Notes: generated from the sequence alone by a model not told the origin. A stretch of 64,000 bases of DNA from Burkholderiaceae bacterium (GCA_018780645.1 JADMJJ010000047.1:62001-126000), one strand, 5' to 3'. Numbered from the stretch's first letter, positions 8,660 through 18,659 are shown. Program-made: numbers and translations.

Positions 8660-9385
8660 ATGAAACCGGTGGCCATCTTCCAGCATGACCGCACCCAGCG
8701 CCCTGGGTATCTTCTGAGATTTCTCGAACAGCGCGGCATCCCGTCGCAGCTGTTCTTCCCCGCAGAGGGCGACCGCCTGCCCCCGGGCGCCGCTGACTTC
8801 AGCGGCCTGGTCTTCCTGGGCAGCAATGCCAGCGTCAATGACCCGCTGCCCTGGGTGGAGCGCGAAATCGGTCTGATGCATGACGCGATCGCCCTCGACC
8901 GCCCCATCCTCGGCCACTGCTTCGGTGGCCAGTTGCTGGCTCGAACACTGGGCGCCGAGGTGACGCGCAACGCCACGCCCTGCATTGGCTGGGAGACGCT
9001 GCGCGTGACGCCCGGCGCCAGGCACTGGTTCGGTGGCGCCTGCGAGGTGCCGGCCTTCAACTGGCATTACGAGACCTTCGGCATTCCGCGCGGCGCGCAG
9101 CGCACGCTGTTCGGCACCCGCTGCCTGAACAAGGGCTTCGCGTTCGGCAAGCACCTGGGCTTTCAATGCCACCTCGAAGTGACCGAGGAGATCGTGCGCG
9201 AATGGTGCGCCAGCGGCCAGGCCGAGCTGGAGGCTGCCGGCGGCGGCATCCAGACGCAGGACCAGATCCTGGCCAATCTGCCCGAGAAGCTGGCCCGGCT
9301 GCACAAGACGGCCCACACCGTTTACGTGATGTGGATCTCCGGCCTGCCCTGGCCGAAGATCGCGCATGTGCATGGCGGCTGGTGA
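8660..9385 (+). CDS. class I glutamine amidotransferase-like protein
   Basis: The ATG at 8660 gives a 241-residue protein that starts at the first strand of the fold (MKPVAIFQHD); an in-frame TTG at 8594 would only add a non-homologous tail. The GATase1 triad is complete: Cys87 in GHCFGGQ, and His171/Glu173 in QCHLEVT. Stand-alone members include gamma-glutamyl hydrolase-like and GMP-synthase-like amidotransferases acting on polyamine or amino-acid conjugates. No synthetase partner is adjacent, so the acceptor is unknown. The stop directly abuts that of convergent kdpE. Confidence 0.85.
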   Translation: MKPVAIFQHDRTQRPGYLLRFLEQRGIPSQLFFPAEGDRLPPGAADFSGLVFLGSNASVNDPLPWVEREIGLMHDAIALDRPILGHCFGGQLLARTLGAEVTRNATPCIGWETLRVTPGARHWFGGACEVPAFNWHYETFGIPRGAQRTLFGTRCLNKGFAFGKHLGFQCHLEVTEEIVREWCASGQAELEAAGGGIQTQDQILANLPEKLARLHKTAHTVYVMWISGLPWPKIAHVHGGW

Positions 9386-10087
9386 CTAGATCACCAGCCT
9401 GTAGCCCACCCCGGTTTCGGTCAGCAGATGCCGAGGCTGGGCCGGCTGAGCCTCCAGCTTCTGGCGCAGATTGCCCATATAGACGCGCAGATAGTGGTTG
9501 TCGTCGCCATGGCTCGGACCCCAGACGGCCTTCAGCAGCTGCCGGTGCGTCAGCACCTTGCCGGCGTTGGCGACCAGATGGGTCAGGAGCCGGTACTCGA
9601 TCGGGGTCAGGTGCACCTCTGCGCCGGCGCGCCTGACCAGGCGCGCGGCAAGGTCGAGCTCCACCTCGCCGAAGCGGAACAGGCTGGAGGCGGCCTCACC
9701 CGGGGCACTCTGCGACTGGCTGCGGCGCTGCGCCGCGCGCACCCGCGCCATCAGTTCGCCCACGCCAAAGGGCTTGGTCAGGTAGTCGTCTGCGCCGGCA
9801 TCGAGCGCGGCAATCTTGTCGGCCTCGTCGGTCCGGGCCGACAGCACGATCACCGTGACCCCCGACCAGCTGCGCAGGTCGCGCAGATAGTTCAGGCCGT
9901 CGTCGTCGGGCAGGCCCAGGTCCAGTATCACCAGCTCGGGGCGGCGCGTGCCGGCATCGACCAGGCCCTGGCGCACCGTGCCGGCCTCGAACACCTGCCA
10001 GCCCTCGGCTTCCAGGGCCAGCCGCACGAAGCGGCGGATGCTGGGTTCGTCTTCGACGATCAGGGCGGTGGGACGGGGGTCACTCAT
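9386..10087 (-). CDS. kdpE: KdpE response regulator
   Basis: A 233-residue OmpR-family regulator with a receiver domain (phospho-acceptor Asp56 in LVILDLGLP, Lys in TKPFG) and a C-terminal winged helix (about 135-232, ending LLTETGVGYRLVI as in KdpE). Phosphorylated by KdpD, it activates kdpFABC when potassium is limiting. It is last in the kdp transcription unit and separated from kdpD by 120 bp that hold two inverted copies of the dispersed repeat, so part of its expression may be independent. Confidence 0.95.
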   Translation of the reverse strand: MSDPRPTALIVEDEPSIRRFVRLALEAEGWQVFEAGTVRQGLVDAGTRRPELVILDLGLPDDDGLNYLRDLRSWSGVTVIVLSARTDEADKIAALDAGADDYLTKPFGVGELMARVRAAQRRSQSQSAPGEAASSLFRFGEVELDLAARLVRRAGAEVHLTPIEYRLLTHLVANAGKVLTHRQLLKAVWGPSHGDDNHYLRVYMGNLRQKLEAQPAQPRHLLTETGVGYRLVI

Positions 10088-10103
10088 GTCGGGGCCATCG
10101 CTT

Positions 10104-10191
10104 CCCGGATTGCATCCGGGCTACGGGACGAGGTCGCTCTCCGCGTGCCATCCGGGCCACGGGGCCGGGTAGCCCGGATGCAATCCGGGGT
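10104..10191. repeat. dispersed palindromic repeat, two copies in inverted orientation
   Basis: Copy 1 (10104-10127) reads CCCGGAT-TGC-ATCCGGG followed by CTACGGG. Copy 2 (10169-10191) is the reverse complement, GTAGCCCGGATG then CAATCCGGGGT. A decayed half copy lies between them. Each unit is itself a hairpin and the pair makes a larger one, as in REP/BIME elements. They fill the kdpD-kdpE gap, where they could affect mRNA stability or attenuate read-through. Confidence 0.75.
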
Positions 10192-10207
10192 CAGCAGACC
10201 ACAATAC

Positions 10208-12928
10208 TCAAGCACTCTTCTCCTCCAGATCGGGCAGCAAGGGCGGCGTACCCAAGGGCAGGCTCAGCACGAACCGGGCACCGCCGCCGACCGCAGTCTC
10301 GGCCCAGATGCGCCCCTGGTGGGCCTGCATGATGGCACGGCAGATCGCCAGGCCCAGGCCGACGCCGGGCGTGGAGCTCTCCTTCTCGCCGCGGGTGAAT
10401 TTGTCGAACAGCTGCTCCTCGCGGCCGGCCGGCAGGCCGGGGCCGTGGTCGGCCACGCTGAGCAGCAGTTCGCTATTGCGAGCCTCGGCGGCGATGTCGA
10501 TCGCGGTGCCGGCCGGCGTGTACTTGGCCGCGTTCTCGAGCAGATTGCACAGCACGCGCTCGATCAGCACCGCATCGAGCTGCACCAGCGGCAGCTCGGG
10601 CGCCAGCGCGATGGCGATCTTGCGCCCGGCCAGTACCGGCTGCATCGCCTGCAGGGCGCTGCCCACGACCTCCTCGATCGGCTGCCATTCCAGGCGCAGC
10701 TGCACGGCGCCGCTCTGCAGGCGCGCCATGTCCAGCAGCTTGTTGACCATCGCGTTGATGCGTTGCGCCTCCTGCCTCAGGGCCTGGGCCATGTCCTGCC
10801 CGGCGGCCGGCAGCTCGGGCAGGGCCGCCAAGGTGTCGGCCAGGCCATAGACCACAGCCAACGGAGTGCGCAGATCGTGTGACAGCGCCGACAGCAGCGA
10901 GTTGCGCAGCCGCTCGGACTCGATATGTACCAGGGCGTCCTGGGCCACCTCGACGTAGTGCACCCGCTCCAGTGCCTGGCCGATGATGCTGGCATAGGTG
11001 TCGAGCTGGGCACGGCGCTCGGGCTGCATCACGCTGGCCAGGTCGCGCGGACGCACGGCCAGCACGCCCCGCGCCCGCATCGGCGCCTGCAGAGGCAAGT
11101 AGAACCAGGGGCTGCCAGGCAGGGTATCGGTGGCCAGGCCGGCGGCCTGGCCATGATCCAGCGCCCAGCGGGCGGTGCCCAGATCGGGCGGGTCCGGCTG
11201 TTCATCAACGCCCGGCGGCAGCTGCAGACGGTCCTGCAAATCGAGCACCAGCACCAAGGCACGGCCGTGCAGTTCGCGCGACAGGCTGTCTTGGGCACTC
11301 AGCACCACCTGCTCGGTCTGCAGCGCCCCCGACAGTTCGCGGGTCAACTCGAACAGCGCGCGCGAGCGGGCCTCGCGCTCGGCCGCCACCTGGGCCTGGT
11401 AGCGCAGGCCGGCGGTCAGCTGGCCTGTGACCAGGCCCACTGCCAGCATGACGATGAAGGTCAAGAGGTACTGCACGTCGGAGACCGCAAAACTCAGGTG
11501 CGGCGCAACGAAGAAGAAGTCGAACAGGCCGACGCTGACGAAGCTGGCCAGCACCGAGGGCCCGCGCCCCCAGCGCAGCGAGACGCCGACCACCGTGAGC
11601 AGGAACAGCATGACGATATTGGCCTCGTCGAACCAGGCCTGCAGCGGCCGGGCCAGCGCCGTGGTGGCCACGCAGGCCAGCAGGGCCAGACCGTAGCGTT
11701 GCCACTGGCCGACCCAGCGCGACCAGCCGACGGCCGCAGCATCGGCGGGCGCCTTGACAACCGGTGTGGCCATCGGGCGACCGACCTCGATCAAGTCCAC
11801 ATCGGGTGCACTCTCGGCCAGGCGCTGGTGCAGGCTCGGGCCCGAGAACCATTTTCGCCAGGCCGACTGCGCCGGCGCGCGCCCCAGCATCAGCTGCGAC
11901 AGATTGTGCTCACGCGCATGGGCAATCAAGGCCGGGGCCATGTCTTGCGCCTGCAGCACGGCGGTGGCCGCACCGAGGTCATGGGCCAGGCGCACGACGC
12001 GCAGGATGCGCTCGCGCTGCGCGTCCGGCAGGCGCTGCAGCTGCGGTGTTTCCACATAGACCGCATGCCAGCTGACATTGAGCTGCTGGGCCAGCCGCGC
12101 GGCGCTGCGCACCACATGCTCGGCCCCCGGCGTCGGGCCGATCGCGCAGAGAATCGCGGCCTCGGTCTTCCAGACCTGGCTGATGGCCTTGTTGCTGCGC
12201 CAGGCCTGCACATCGTCTTCCACCCGGTCGGCGGTGCGGCGCAGCGCCAGCTCGCGCAGGGCCATCAGATTGCCCTTGCGGAAGAAGTTGCGCGCGGCGC
12301 GCTCGGCCTGGCCGGGCATGTAGACCTTGCCGGCCTTCAGCCGCGCCAGCAGCTCGTCGGCAGGTGTGTCCACCATCACGACTTCATCGGCGCGGTCGAA
12401 GAAGGTGTCGGGCAGGGTCTCGTGCACGCGTATGCCGGTGATGCCGCCAACTACGTCGTTGAGGCTTTCCAGATGCTGGACGTTCAAGGTGGTATAGACG
12501 TCGATGCCGTTGGCCAGCAGCTCTTCCACATCCTGCCAACGCTTGGGGTGGCGCGAGCCTGCGACATTGGAGTGGGCCAGCTCATCGACGAGTATCAACG
12601 CGGGATGGCGCAGCAGGGCCGCATCCAGATCGAACTCCGGCAGGCTGCGGCCGCGATAGTCGATCTGCCGTGCCGGCAAGACCTCCAAGCCCTCGGTCAG
12701 TGCCAGCGTCTCGCTGCGGCCATGGGTCTCGACCACACCCACCAGCACCTCGCGGCCCTCGCTCAAGAGCTTGCGCGCGGCCTGCAACATCGCATAGGTC
12801 TTGCCCACGCCTGCAGAGGAGCCGAAGTAGATGCGCAGCTTGCCGCGCGTGGCCTGCTCTTCCTCCTGACGCAGCTGCTCCAGCAGCGCGTCGGGGTCGG
12901 GGCGTTGGTCGTCACTTGTCATCGTCAT
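10208..12928 (-). CDS. kdpD: KdpD osmosensitive potassium-sensor histidine kinase
   Basis: A 906-residue KdpD with the full architecture. An N-terminal KdpD domain (about 15-225) has Walker A GSSAGVGKTYA and a Walker B-like LILVDELAHSN. A Usp-like domain (about 245-370, AILCAIGPTPGAEH) follows, then four clustered membrane helices (DUF4118, about 395-495), a GAF-like region, HisKA with His684 in ALSHDLRTPL, and HATPase_c (DHGPGLP, GVGLGLAIC). It senses low potassium or turgor and phosphorylates KdpE; the Usp-like domain is where c-di-AMP binds in some homologues. The ATG lies one base after the corA-like stop, so the two are almost certainly co-transcribed. Confidence 0.96.
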   Translation of the reverse strand: MTMTSDDQRPDPDALLEQLRQEEEQATRGKLRIYFGSSAGVGKTYAMLQAARKLLSEGREVLVGVVETHGRSETLALTEGLEVLPARQIDYRGRSLPEFDLDAALLRHPALILVDELAHSNVAGSRHPKRWQDVEELLANGIDVYTTLNVQHLESLNDVVGGITGIRVHETLPDTFFDRADEVVMVDTPADELLARLKAGKVYMPGQAERAARNFFRKGNLMALRELALRRTADRVEDDVQAWRSNKAISQVWKTEAAILCAIGPTPGAEHVVRSAARLAQQLNVSWHAVYVETPQLQRLPDAQRERILRVVRLAHDLGAATAVLQAQDMAPALIAHAREHNLSQLMLGRAPAQSAWRKWFSGPSLHQRLAESAPDVDLIEVGRPMATPVVKAPADAAAVGWSRWVGQWQRYGLALLACVATTALARPLQAWFDEANIVMLFLLTVVGVSLRWGRGPSVLASFVSVGLFDFFFVAPHLSFAVSDVQYLLTFIVMLAVGLVTGQLTAGLRYQAQVAAEREARSRALFELTRELSGALQTEQVVLSAQDSLSRELHGRALVLVLDLQDRLQLPPGVDEQPDPPDLGTARWALDHGQAAGLATDTLPGSPWFYLPLQAPMRARGVLAVRPRDLASVMQPERRAQLDTYASIIGQALERVHYVEVAQDALVHIESERLRNSLLSALSHDLRTPLAVVYGLADTLAALPELPAAGQDMAQALRQEAQRINAMVNKLLDMARLQSGAVQLRLEWQPIEEVVGSALQAMQPVLAGRKIAIALAPELPLVQLDAVLIERVLCNLLENAAKYTPAGTAIDIAAEARNSELLLSVADHGPGLPAGREEQLFDKFTRGEKESSTPGVGLGLAICRAIMQAHQGRIWAETAVGGGARFVLSLPLGTPPLLPDLEEKSA

Positions 12929-12929
12929 C

Positions 12930-13895
12930 TCAGAGCCAACCCGCCCGCTTGAAGCGCCACCACAGGCCGAGGCAGACGGTGGTGATCAGGCCCAGCGCCG
13001 CCGGGTAGCCCCACTGCCATTTCAGCTCGGGCATGCCCTCGAAGTTCATGCCCCAGATGCCGGCAAAGGCGGTGGCGGCGGCAAAGATGCCGGCCCAGGC
13101 CGCCAGCCGTTTGGTGACATTGCTGTCCTCGATCGCAACCATCGACAGATTGGCCTGTATCGCCGTGCCTATGGTTTCACGCACCGACTCGATCGCGCCA
13201 TGGATGCGCGCCAGATGGTCTGCCACGTCACGGAAATAGTCTTCCGAGCGGGCGCAGATCGGCGGCGTGCGCCCACCATGCAGCTTGGACAGCATCTCCA
13301 GCATCGGCGCCACCGCGCGGCGCAGCAGCATCAGCCGGCGCTTCAGGCCGTACAGGCGTTGGATATTGTCGCTGGCCGCGCCGGGGGTGAAGATGCTTTG
13401 CTCGACCTCCTCCAGCTCCGATTCCAGGATGTCGAGTATCGGAAAGTAGCGGTCCACCACCGCGTCCATCAGCGCATACAGCACGAAGCTGGGGCCATGG
13501 CGCAGCAGCTCGGGCTCGCGCTCGCAGCGCTCGCGCACACCGAGGAAGTGCAGCTTGCTGCCATTGCGCACCGACAGCACATAGTGCGGCCCGACGAACA
13601 CCGCCACCTCGCCCAGGCTCAGTTCGCCATTCACCCAGTCGATCAGGTGCATGACGACGAACAGCTCCTCGCCGTACTCGTCAACCTTGGGGCGCTGGTG
13701 GCCGTGGCTGGCATCTTCCACCGCCAGCGAGTGCAGATTGAACAGGCGCCGGTACGGCTCCAGCTCCGTGGCGCCGGCATCACGCAGCGCGACCCAGACA
13801 AAGGTGTCGGGCTGATCGAGATGGGCACCCAAGTCCTCGGGCGCCACATCGGCCAGCTTCTCACCGTGTTGATAGACCGCGCAGTTGATCAGCAT
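12930..13895 (-). CDS. corA: CorA-family divalent cation (Mg2+/Co2+) transporter inside the kdp operon
   Basis: A 321-residue protein with a large acidic cytoplasmic domain, two C-terminal membrane helices (about 262-282 and 295-315) and the family signature GMN (IWGMNFEGMPEL) in the loop between them. CorA forms pentameric channels for Mg2+, Co2+ or related cations. It sits between kdpC (15 bp) and kdpD (1 bp) on the same strand, so it is part of the kdp transcription unit. The arrangement suggests co-regulated potassium and magnesium (or cation-balance) uptake. The family assignment is strong; the ion is not determined. Confidence 0.92.
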   Translation of the reverse strand: MLINCAVYQHGEKLADVAPEDLGAHLDQPDTFVWVALRDAGATELEPYRRLFNLHSLAVEDASHGHQRPKVDEYGEELFVVMHLIDWVNGELSLGEVAVFVGPHYVLSVRNGSKLHFLGVRERCEREPELLRHGPSFVLYALMDAVVDRYFPILDILESELEEVEQSIFTPGAASDNIQRLYGLKRRLMLLRRAVAPMLEMLSKLHGGRTPPICARSEDYFRDVADHLARIHGAIESVRETIGTAIQANLSMVAIEDSNVTKRLAAWAGIFAAATAFAGIWGMNFEGMPELKWQWGYPAALGLITTVCLGLWWRFKRAGWL

Positions 13896-13910
13896 GGGAG
13901 CATTGTCTCG

Positions 13911-14486
13911 CTAGGGCCGGGTCTTATCCAACGCCAGATTCAGCTTCAGCACATGGACGCGCGGCTCGCCCAGCAGGCCCAGGTCGCGGCCCTCGGTGTG
14001 CTCGTCGATCAGGCGCAGCACTTCAGACACCGGCAGCTGGCGCTCGCGCGCCACCCGGCCGGCCTGATAGCGGGCGGCAGCTACTGTGATATGCGGATCC
14101 AGGCCGCTGGCCGAGGCCGTCACCAGATCGGCGGGCACCGGCAGCGTGTTGTCCGGATCGGCCGCACGCAGCGCCTCGACCCGCCCCTTGACGGCATCGA
14201 CCAGGGCCGGATTCAGCGGGCCCTGGTTCGAGCCGCCAGAGCCGGCCGCGTTATTGGCCATGGGCCCGGTGGCCGAGGGGCGGCCCCAGAAGTATTTGGG
14301 GGAGGTGAAGCTCTGGCCTATCAACTCGGAGCCGACGGACTTGCCGCCTTCGGTGATCAGGCTGCCCGCCGCCTGCTGCGGGAACAGCAGCTTGCCGACA
14401 CCGGTGACGGCCACGGGGTAGAGCAGCCCGGTGATGGCACTGAGCAGTACCAGCGAGACCAGGGCCGGACGCAGGATTTTGGACAT
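13911..14486 (-). CDS. kdpC: KdpC, potassium-transporting ATPase subunit C
   Basis: A 191-residue KdpC with one N-terminal membrane helix ([23 protein letters not shown]) and a periplasmic domain containing the family segments [22 protein letters not shown] and [17 protein letters not shown]. It stabilises the KdpFABC complex and is thought to assist potassium binding. Twelve bases separate it from kdpB. The ATG at 14486 has an AAGGAGTAA RBS. Confidence 0.96.
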   Translation of the reverse strand: MSKILRPALVSLVLLSAITGLLYPVAVTGVGKLLFPQQAAGSLITEGGKSVGSELIGQSFTSPKYFWGRPSATGPMANNAAGSGGSNQGPLNPALVDAVKGRVEALRAADPDNTLPVPADLVTASASGLDPHITVAAARYQAGRVARERQLPVSEVLRLIDEHTEGRDLGLLGEPRVHVLKLNLALDKTRP

Positions 14487-14498
14487 GGGGGTTACTCC

Positions 14499-16589
14499 TT
14501 AAACGAGGTGGCCGGCGACCAGAATCAGGTCGATGGCCTTGATGCCGATGAAGGGCACGATCAGGCCACCCAGGCCGTAGATCAGCAGATTCCGGCGCAG
14601 CAGCGCAGCCGCACCGATGGCGCGGTATTGCACGCCCTTCAGCGCCAGCGGAATCAGCGCAACGATGATCAGCGCATTGAAGATCACCGCCGACAGAATC
14701 GCCGAGCTGGGGCTGTGCAGGGCCATCACGTTCAGCGCCGACAGCTGCGGATAGACGCCGACGAACATCGCCGGGATGATGGCGAAGTACTTGGCCACGT
14801 CATTGGCGATCGAGAAGGTCGTGAGGGACCCGCGCGTCATCAGCAACTGCTTGCCGGTCTCGACGATCTCCAGCAGCTTGGTCGGGTTGGAGTCCAGGTC
14901 CACCATATTGCCGGCCTCCTTGGCCGCCTGGGTGCCGGTATTCATGGCCACGGCCACGTCGGCCTGGGCCAGCGCCGGGGCGTCGTTGGTGCCGTCGCCG
15001 GTCATCGCCACCAGCCGGCCCTCGCCCTGGTACTCGCGTATCAGCTTCAGCTTGGCCTCGGGCGTGGCCTCGGCCAGGAAGTCATCGACGCCGGCTTCGG
15101 CGGCGATGGCGGCAGCCGTCAGCCGGTTGTCGCCGGTGATCATCACCGTCTTGATGCCCATGCGGCGCAGCTCGGCAAAGCGCTCCTTGATGCCGCCCTT
15201 GACGATGTCCTTGAGCTCGACCACGCCCAGCGCGCGGGCGCCGTCCGACACGACCAGCGGCGTGCTGCCGCGGCGTGCCACGTCGTCGATCAGATGGCTC
15301 AGCTCGACTGGGAAGCTGCCGCCCAGCGCCTGCACATGCTGGCGCACGGCATCGCCTGCGCCCTTGCGAATGACGCGTCCGCCGGCCAGATCGACGCCGC
15401 TCATCCGCGTCTGTGCGGTGAAGGGCACAAACTGGGCCTGCAGCGATGTCATGTCGCGCTCGCGCAGGTTGAATCGGGTCTTGGCCAGCACGACGATGCT
15501 GCGGCCCTCCGGCGTCTCATCGGCCAGCGACGACAGCTGGGCCGCATCGGCCAGTTGCTGCTCGGTCACGCCGGGCACCGGCATGAAGGCGCTGGCCTGG
15601 CGATTGCCCAGCGTGATCGTGCCGGTCTTGTCCAGCATCAGCACGTCCACATCACCGGCGGCCTCGACCGCGCGGCCCGAGGTGGCGATCACATTGGCCT
15701 GCATCATGCGGCTCATGCCGGCAACGCCGATGGCCGACAGCAGGCCGCCGATGGTGGTCGGGATCAGGCAGACCAGCAGGGCAATCAGCGCGGTGATGGA
15801 CACCACGGTGCCTGCCCCGGCCGCCTCGACACTGAACATCGAGAACGGCAGCAGGGTCACGGTGACGACCAGGAACACCAGGGTCAGGGCCACCAGCAGA
15901 ATCGTCAACGCCACCTCGTTGGGGGTCTTCTGGCGCTTGGCGCCTTCGACCATGGCAATCATGCGATCGAGGAACGATTCACCCGGATTGACGGTGATGC
16001 GTACCACCAGCCAGTCGGACAGCACGCGGGTGCCGCCGGTGACCGAGCCGAAATCGCCGCCCGATTCGCGTATCACGGGGGCTGACTCGCCGGTGATGGC
16101 GCTCTCATCGACGGAGGCCACGCCTTCGATGACCTCGCCGTCCAGCGGAATCATGTCGCCGGCCTCGACCAGCACGACATGGCCCTTGCGCAGCTCGTCC
16201 GACTGGGCCGGATGCCATTGCGAGCCATGCTTGGGCTCGTGCAGCTTCTTGGCCCAGGTGCGGGTCTTGAGGCCGCGCAGCGAGGCCGCCTGGGCCTTGC
16301 TGCGCCCCTCGGCCATGGCCTCGGCGAAGTTGGCGAACAGCACGGTAAACCACAGCCACAGCGCGATCGCCAGCATGAACATCGAGCCCTCGGTGCCGGC
16401 CACGGCCGGCACGCGCAGGCTGAGAAGCCACAGCAGGCTGGTCAGCAGCGAGCCGATATAGACGACGAACATCACCGGGTTGCGCCACTGCAAGCGCGGG
16501 TCCAGCTTGACGAAGGACTCGCGCAGGGCGGGGCCCACCAGCTTGGGATCGAAAAGCGAGAAAGCGGTTTGCGTATTCATGGTGGTCAT
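14499..16589 (-). CDS. kdpB: KdpB, P-type ATPase subunit
   Basis: A 696-residue P-type ATPase of the normal KdpB length. Phosphorylation site Asp320 lies in [10 protein letters not shown]; the actuator loop has [12 protein letters not shown] and the hinge region [18 protein letters not shown]. It hydrolyses ATP to energise potassium movement through KdpA. Three bases separate its start from the kdpA stop. Nothing appears degenerate. Confidence 0.97.
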   Translation of the reverse strand: MTTMNTQTAFSLFDPKLVGPALRESFVKLDPRLQWRNPVMFVVYIGSLLTSLLWLLSLRVPAVAGTEGSMFMLAIALWLWFTVLFANFAEAMAEGRSKAQAASLRGLKTRTWAKKLHEPKHGSQWHPAQSDELRKGHVVLVEAGDMIPLDGEVIEGVASVDESAITGESAPVIRESGGDFGSVTGGTRVLSDWLVVRITVNPGESFLDRMIAMVEGAKRQKTPNEVALTILLVALTLVFLVVTVTLLPFSMFSVEAAGAGTVVSITALIALLVCLIPTTIGGLLSAIGVAGMSRMMQANVIATSGRAVEAAGDVDVLMLDKTGTITLGNRQASAFMPVPGVTEQQLADAAQLSSLADETPEGRSIVVLAKTRFNLRERDMTSLQAQFVPFTAQTRMSGVDLAGGRVIRKGAGDAVRQHVQALGGSFPVELSHLIDDVARRGSTPLVVSDGARALGVVELKDIVKGGIKERFAELRRMGIKTVMITGDNRLTAAAIAAEAGVDDFLAEATPEAKLKLIREYQGEGRLVAMTGDGTNDAPALAQADVAVAMNTGTQAAKEAGNMVDLDSNPTKLLEIVETGKQLLMTRGSLTTFSIANDVAKYFAIIPAMFVGVYPQLSALNVMALHSPSSAILSAVIFNALIIVALIPLALKGVQYRAIGAAALLRRNLLIYGLGGLIVPFIGIKAIDLILVAGHLV

Positions 16590-16592
16590 GAT

Positions 16593-18299
16593 TCAGACCT
16601 TCATCAGAAGCAGGTGCTCGACGACAGGCCCCAGGGCCAGCGCAGGCACGAAGTTGAGCAGGCCGACCAGCAGCACGGTGCCGACCAGCAGTGCGACAAA
16701 CAGCGGTCCATGGGTGCCCAGCGTGCCGGCGCCGACGGGGACGCGCTTCTTCGCCGCCATGCTGCCGGCCAGGGCCAGCACCGGCACGATCACGCCAAAG
16801 CGGCCCAGCCACATCACGACGCCCAGCAGCGTGTTGTAGAACGGTGTGTTGGCCGACAGGCCGGCGAAGGCGCTGCCGTTGTTGTTGCCGGCCGATGTCA
16901 AGGCGTAGAGGATCTCCGAGAAGCCGTGCGCGCCCGGGTTCGCAATGCCCGCCTTGCCGCCCGCCGCCAGCACAGCGATGGCCGTGCCAACCAGCACGAC
17001 GATGGGCGTAACGAGGATGGCGATGGATACCATCTTCATATCGTGGGCCTCGATCTTCTTGCCCAGGTACTCGGGCGTGCGGCCAATCATCAGACCGGCG
17101 ATGAAGACCGCCGTGACGGCAAAGACCAGCATGCCGTACAGGCCCGTGCCGACGCCGCCGAACACCACCTCGCCCAGCTGCATCATCACCAGGGGCACCA
17201 TGCCGCCCAGCGGCGTCATGGAGTCGTGCATGCTGTTCACCGCACCGCAGGAGGCGGACGTGGTGATGACGGCAAACAGGCTGCTGGCGGTGATGCCGAA
17301 GCGGGTTTCCTTGCCCTCCATATTGCCGCCGGCCTGGGTGGCGCTCAGGCTCTGGTCGACACCGAGCGTGGCAAGCGCAGGATTGCCCGCCTGCTCGGCC
17401 GCCGTGGCCGTGACCACGCCGGCGATGAACAGCACGCTCATCGCCGCCAGAATGGCCACGCCCTGACGCTTGTCGCCGACCAGCTGACCAAAGGCGAAGC
17501 ACAGCGCGGCCGGGATCAGGAAGATGGACAGCATCTGCGCGAAGTTGCTCAGCGGCGTCGGATTCTCGTAGGGGTGGGCCGAGTTGGCATTGAAGTAGCC
17601 GCCACCATTGGTGCCCAGCATCTTGATCGCCTCCTGCGAGGCCACCGGGCCCATGGCAATCTGCTGCCTCTGCTCGAGCCCGGGCAAATCAACATAGGCG
17701 CTGAAGTTCTGGATCACGCCCTGCCCCACCAGGAACAACGCGAACACGAAGGACAGCGGCAGCAGCACCCACAGCGTGACACGGGTCAGGTCAACCCAGA
17801 AGTTGCCTATGGTGCCCGAGAGCTTGGAGGCGAAGCCGCGTATCAGCGCGAACACCACGGCAATGCCGGTGGCGGCAGAGACGAAGTTCTGCACCGTCAG
17901 CGCCAGCATCTGCGTCAGATAACTCATGGTGGACTCGCCGCCATAGCCCTGCCAGTTGGTGTTGGTGACAAAGCTGATGGCGGTGTTGAAGGCCGAGTCG
18001 GGCGTGATCGACGCCATACCTTGCGGGTTCAGCGGCAGCAGGCCCTGCAGGCGTTGCAGCGCATAGGCCGCCAGCACGCCCAGAAAGCTGAACAGCAGCA
18101 GCGCGAAGGCGTACTGCTTCCAGTGCATGCCTTCATCGGGCCTGACGCCGGCCAGGCGATAGAAGCCGCCTTCGACGGCCCCCATCCAGCGCGGCAGGGT
18201 GCCCTCGGCCACCCGCGAGAGCCACTTCGACAGCGGCCAGGCCAGCAGCAGCAGAATGCCCATGAAGAGGGCAAGATTGAGCCAGGCAGAGGCGCCCAT
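16593..18299 (-). CDS. kdpA: KdpA, potassium channel-like subunit
   Basis: A 568-residue polytopic protein related to the superfamily of K+ transporters. The filter-region segments [19 protein letters not shown] and [19 protein letters not shown] are conserved. It provides the potassium pathway of the high-affinity Kdp pump. The ATG follows the kdpF stop immediately with no intervening base, so the two are translationally coupled. Confidence 0.97.
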   Translation of the reverse strand: MGASAWLNLALFMGILLLLAWPLSKWLSRVAEGTLPRWMGAVEGGFYRLAGVRPDEGMHWKQYAFALLLFSFLGVLAAYALQRLQGLLPLNPQGMASITPDSAFNTAISFVTNTNWQGYGGESTMSYLTQMLALTVQNFVSAATGIAVVFALIRGFASKLSGTIGNFWVDLTRVTLWVLLPLSFVFALFLVGQGVIQNFSAYVDLPGLEQRQQIAMGPVASQEAIKMLGTNGGGYFNANSAHPYENPTPLSNFAQMLSIFLIPAALCFAFGQLVGDKRQGVAILAAMSVLFIAGVVTATAAEQAGNPALATLGVDQSLSATQAGGNMEGKETRFGITASSLFAVITTSASCGAVNSMHDSMTPLGGMVPLVMMQLGEVVFGGVGTGLYGMLVFAVTAVFIAGLMIGRTPEYLGKKIEAHDMKMVSIAILVTPIVVLVGTAIAVLAAGGKAGIANPGAHGFSEILYALTSAGNNNGSAFAGLSANTPFYNTLLGVVMWLGRFGVIVPVLALAGSMAAKKRVPVGAGTLGTHGPLFVALLVGTVLLVGLLNFVPALALGPVVEHLLLMKV

Positions 18300-18389
18300 T
18301 CAGAACTCCTCGGCGCGCAGCAGCGCATACAGCAGGTAGATGAAGAGGGCCGCGGCGGTGAAGCCGCTCAGCCAGTAGAGGGCATTCAT
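18300..18389 (-). CDS. kdpF: KdpF small membrane subunit
   Basis: This 29-residue peptide starts MNALYWLSGF, continues with a single hydrophobic helix to LLYALL and ends RAEEF. Length, position directly before kdpA and the conserved YALLRAEEF-type tail identify it as KdpF, a lipid-like stabiliser of the Kdp complex. Its start overlaps the end of another small peptide gene (ATGAATG arrangement). Confidence 0.9.
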   Translation of the reverse strand: MNALYWLSGFTAAALFIYLLYALLRAEEF

Positions 18390-18478
18390 TTGCGCGGCTC
18401 CAGTTTTTGGCTGGCCACGGCCAGCCCGATGGCCAGGCCGAACAGGCCCAGGCTCAGCAGCAAAAAGAAAGCATCCAT
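18386..18478 (-). CDS. 30-residue membrane peptide, first gene of the kdp operon
   Basis: The ATG at 18478 opens a 30-residue frame, MDAFFLLLSLGLFGLAIGLA, then VASQKLEPRK and a TGA that overlaps the kdpF start. It is one hydrophobic helix with a short positively charged tail, predicted to insert in the inner membrane. It is not KdpF, which follows. The in-frame, tightly overlapping position ahead of kdpF implies co-expression with the pump. A second KdpF-like accessory subunit or a leader peptide are both possible. I do not recognise a named family. Confidence 0.65.
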   Translation of the reverse strand: MDAFFLLLSLGLFGLAIGLAVASQKLEPRK

Positions 18479-18534
18479 GCTCAGCTCGTGATCGAGTGGT
18501 GATGCATAAAGCTTATAGAGAGGGGTATCAACGT

Positions 18535-18581
18535 TGCATAGAAGCTGGATTGCGCCACATCAAGAATCTGTAAAGATGTGG
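18535..18581 (-). promoter_or_regulatory. putative kdp promoter with inverted repeat (possible KdpE site)
   Basis: On the minus strand, TTGATG (18563-18558) and TATGCA (18540-18535) are spaced 17 bp apart as -35 and -10 elements, about 55 bp upstream of the first small kdp gene. The -35 overlaps one arm of the inverted repeat CCACATC (18555-18561) / GATGTGG (18575-18581), which also contains CTTTACAG, resembling the T-rich TTTACA core of known KdpE sites. Assignment is by position and symmetry only. Confidence 0.4.
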
Positions 18582-18600
18582 GCCGCGGTTCTTGTCGCTC

Positions 18601-18623
18601 CCCCCGGATTCCATCCGGGCTAC
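18601..18623 (-). repeat. dispersed palindromic repeat, single copy
   Basis: CCCCCGGATT then CCATCCGGGCTAC is a copy of the same hairpin family found at 10104-10191, 59021-59046 and 61061-61134. It lies between the divergent kdp promoter and the DUF1330 gene. Confidence 0.7.
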
Positions 18624-18659
18624 AGCGCTGAATCATGGTCTTGGCCGAAGGAGAAACAC

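Noticed and set aside
13200-16085. Very long open frame (about 960 codons) antisense to corA, kdpC and kdpB
   Set aside because: Its translation is rich in Gln/His/Gly/Ala with no domain, as expected from the complement of GC-biased codons. The opposite strand holds clear conserved genes. The same applies to the other long antisense frames, for example those opposite the TonB receptor, kdpD, nrdJ and the GGDEF/EAL gene.
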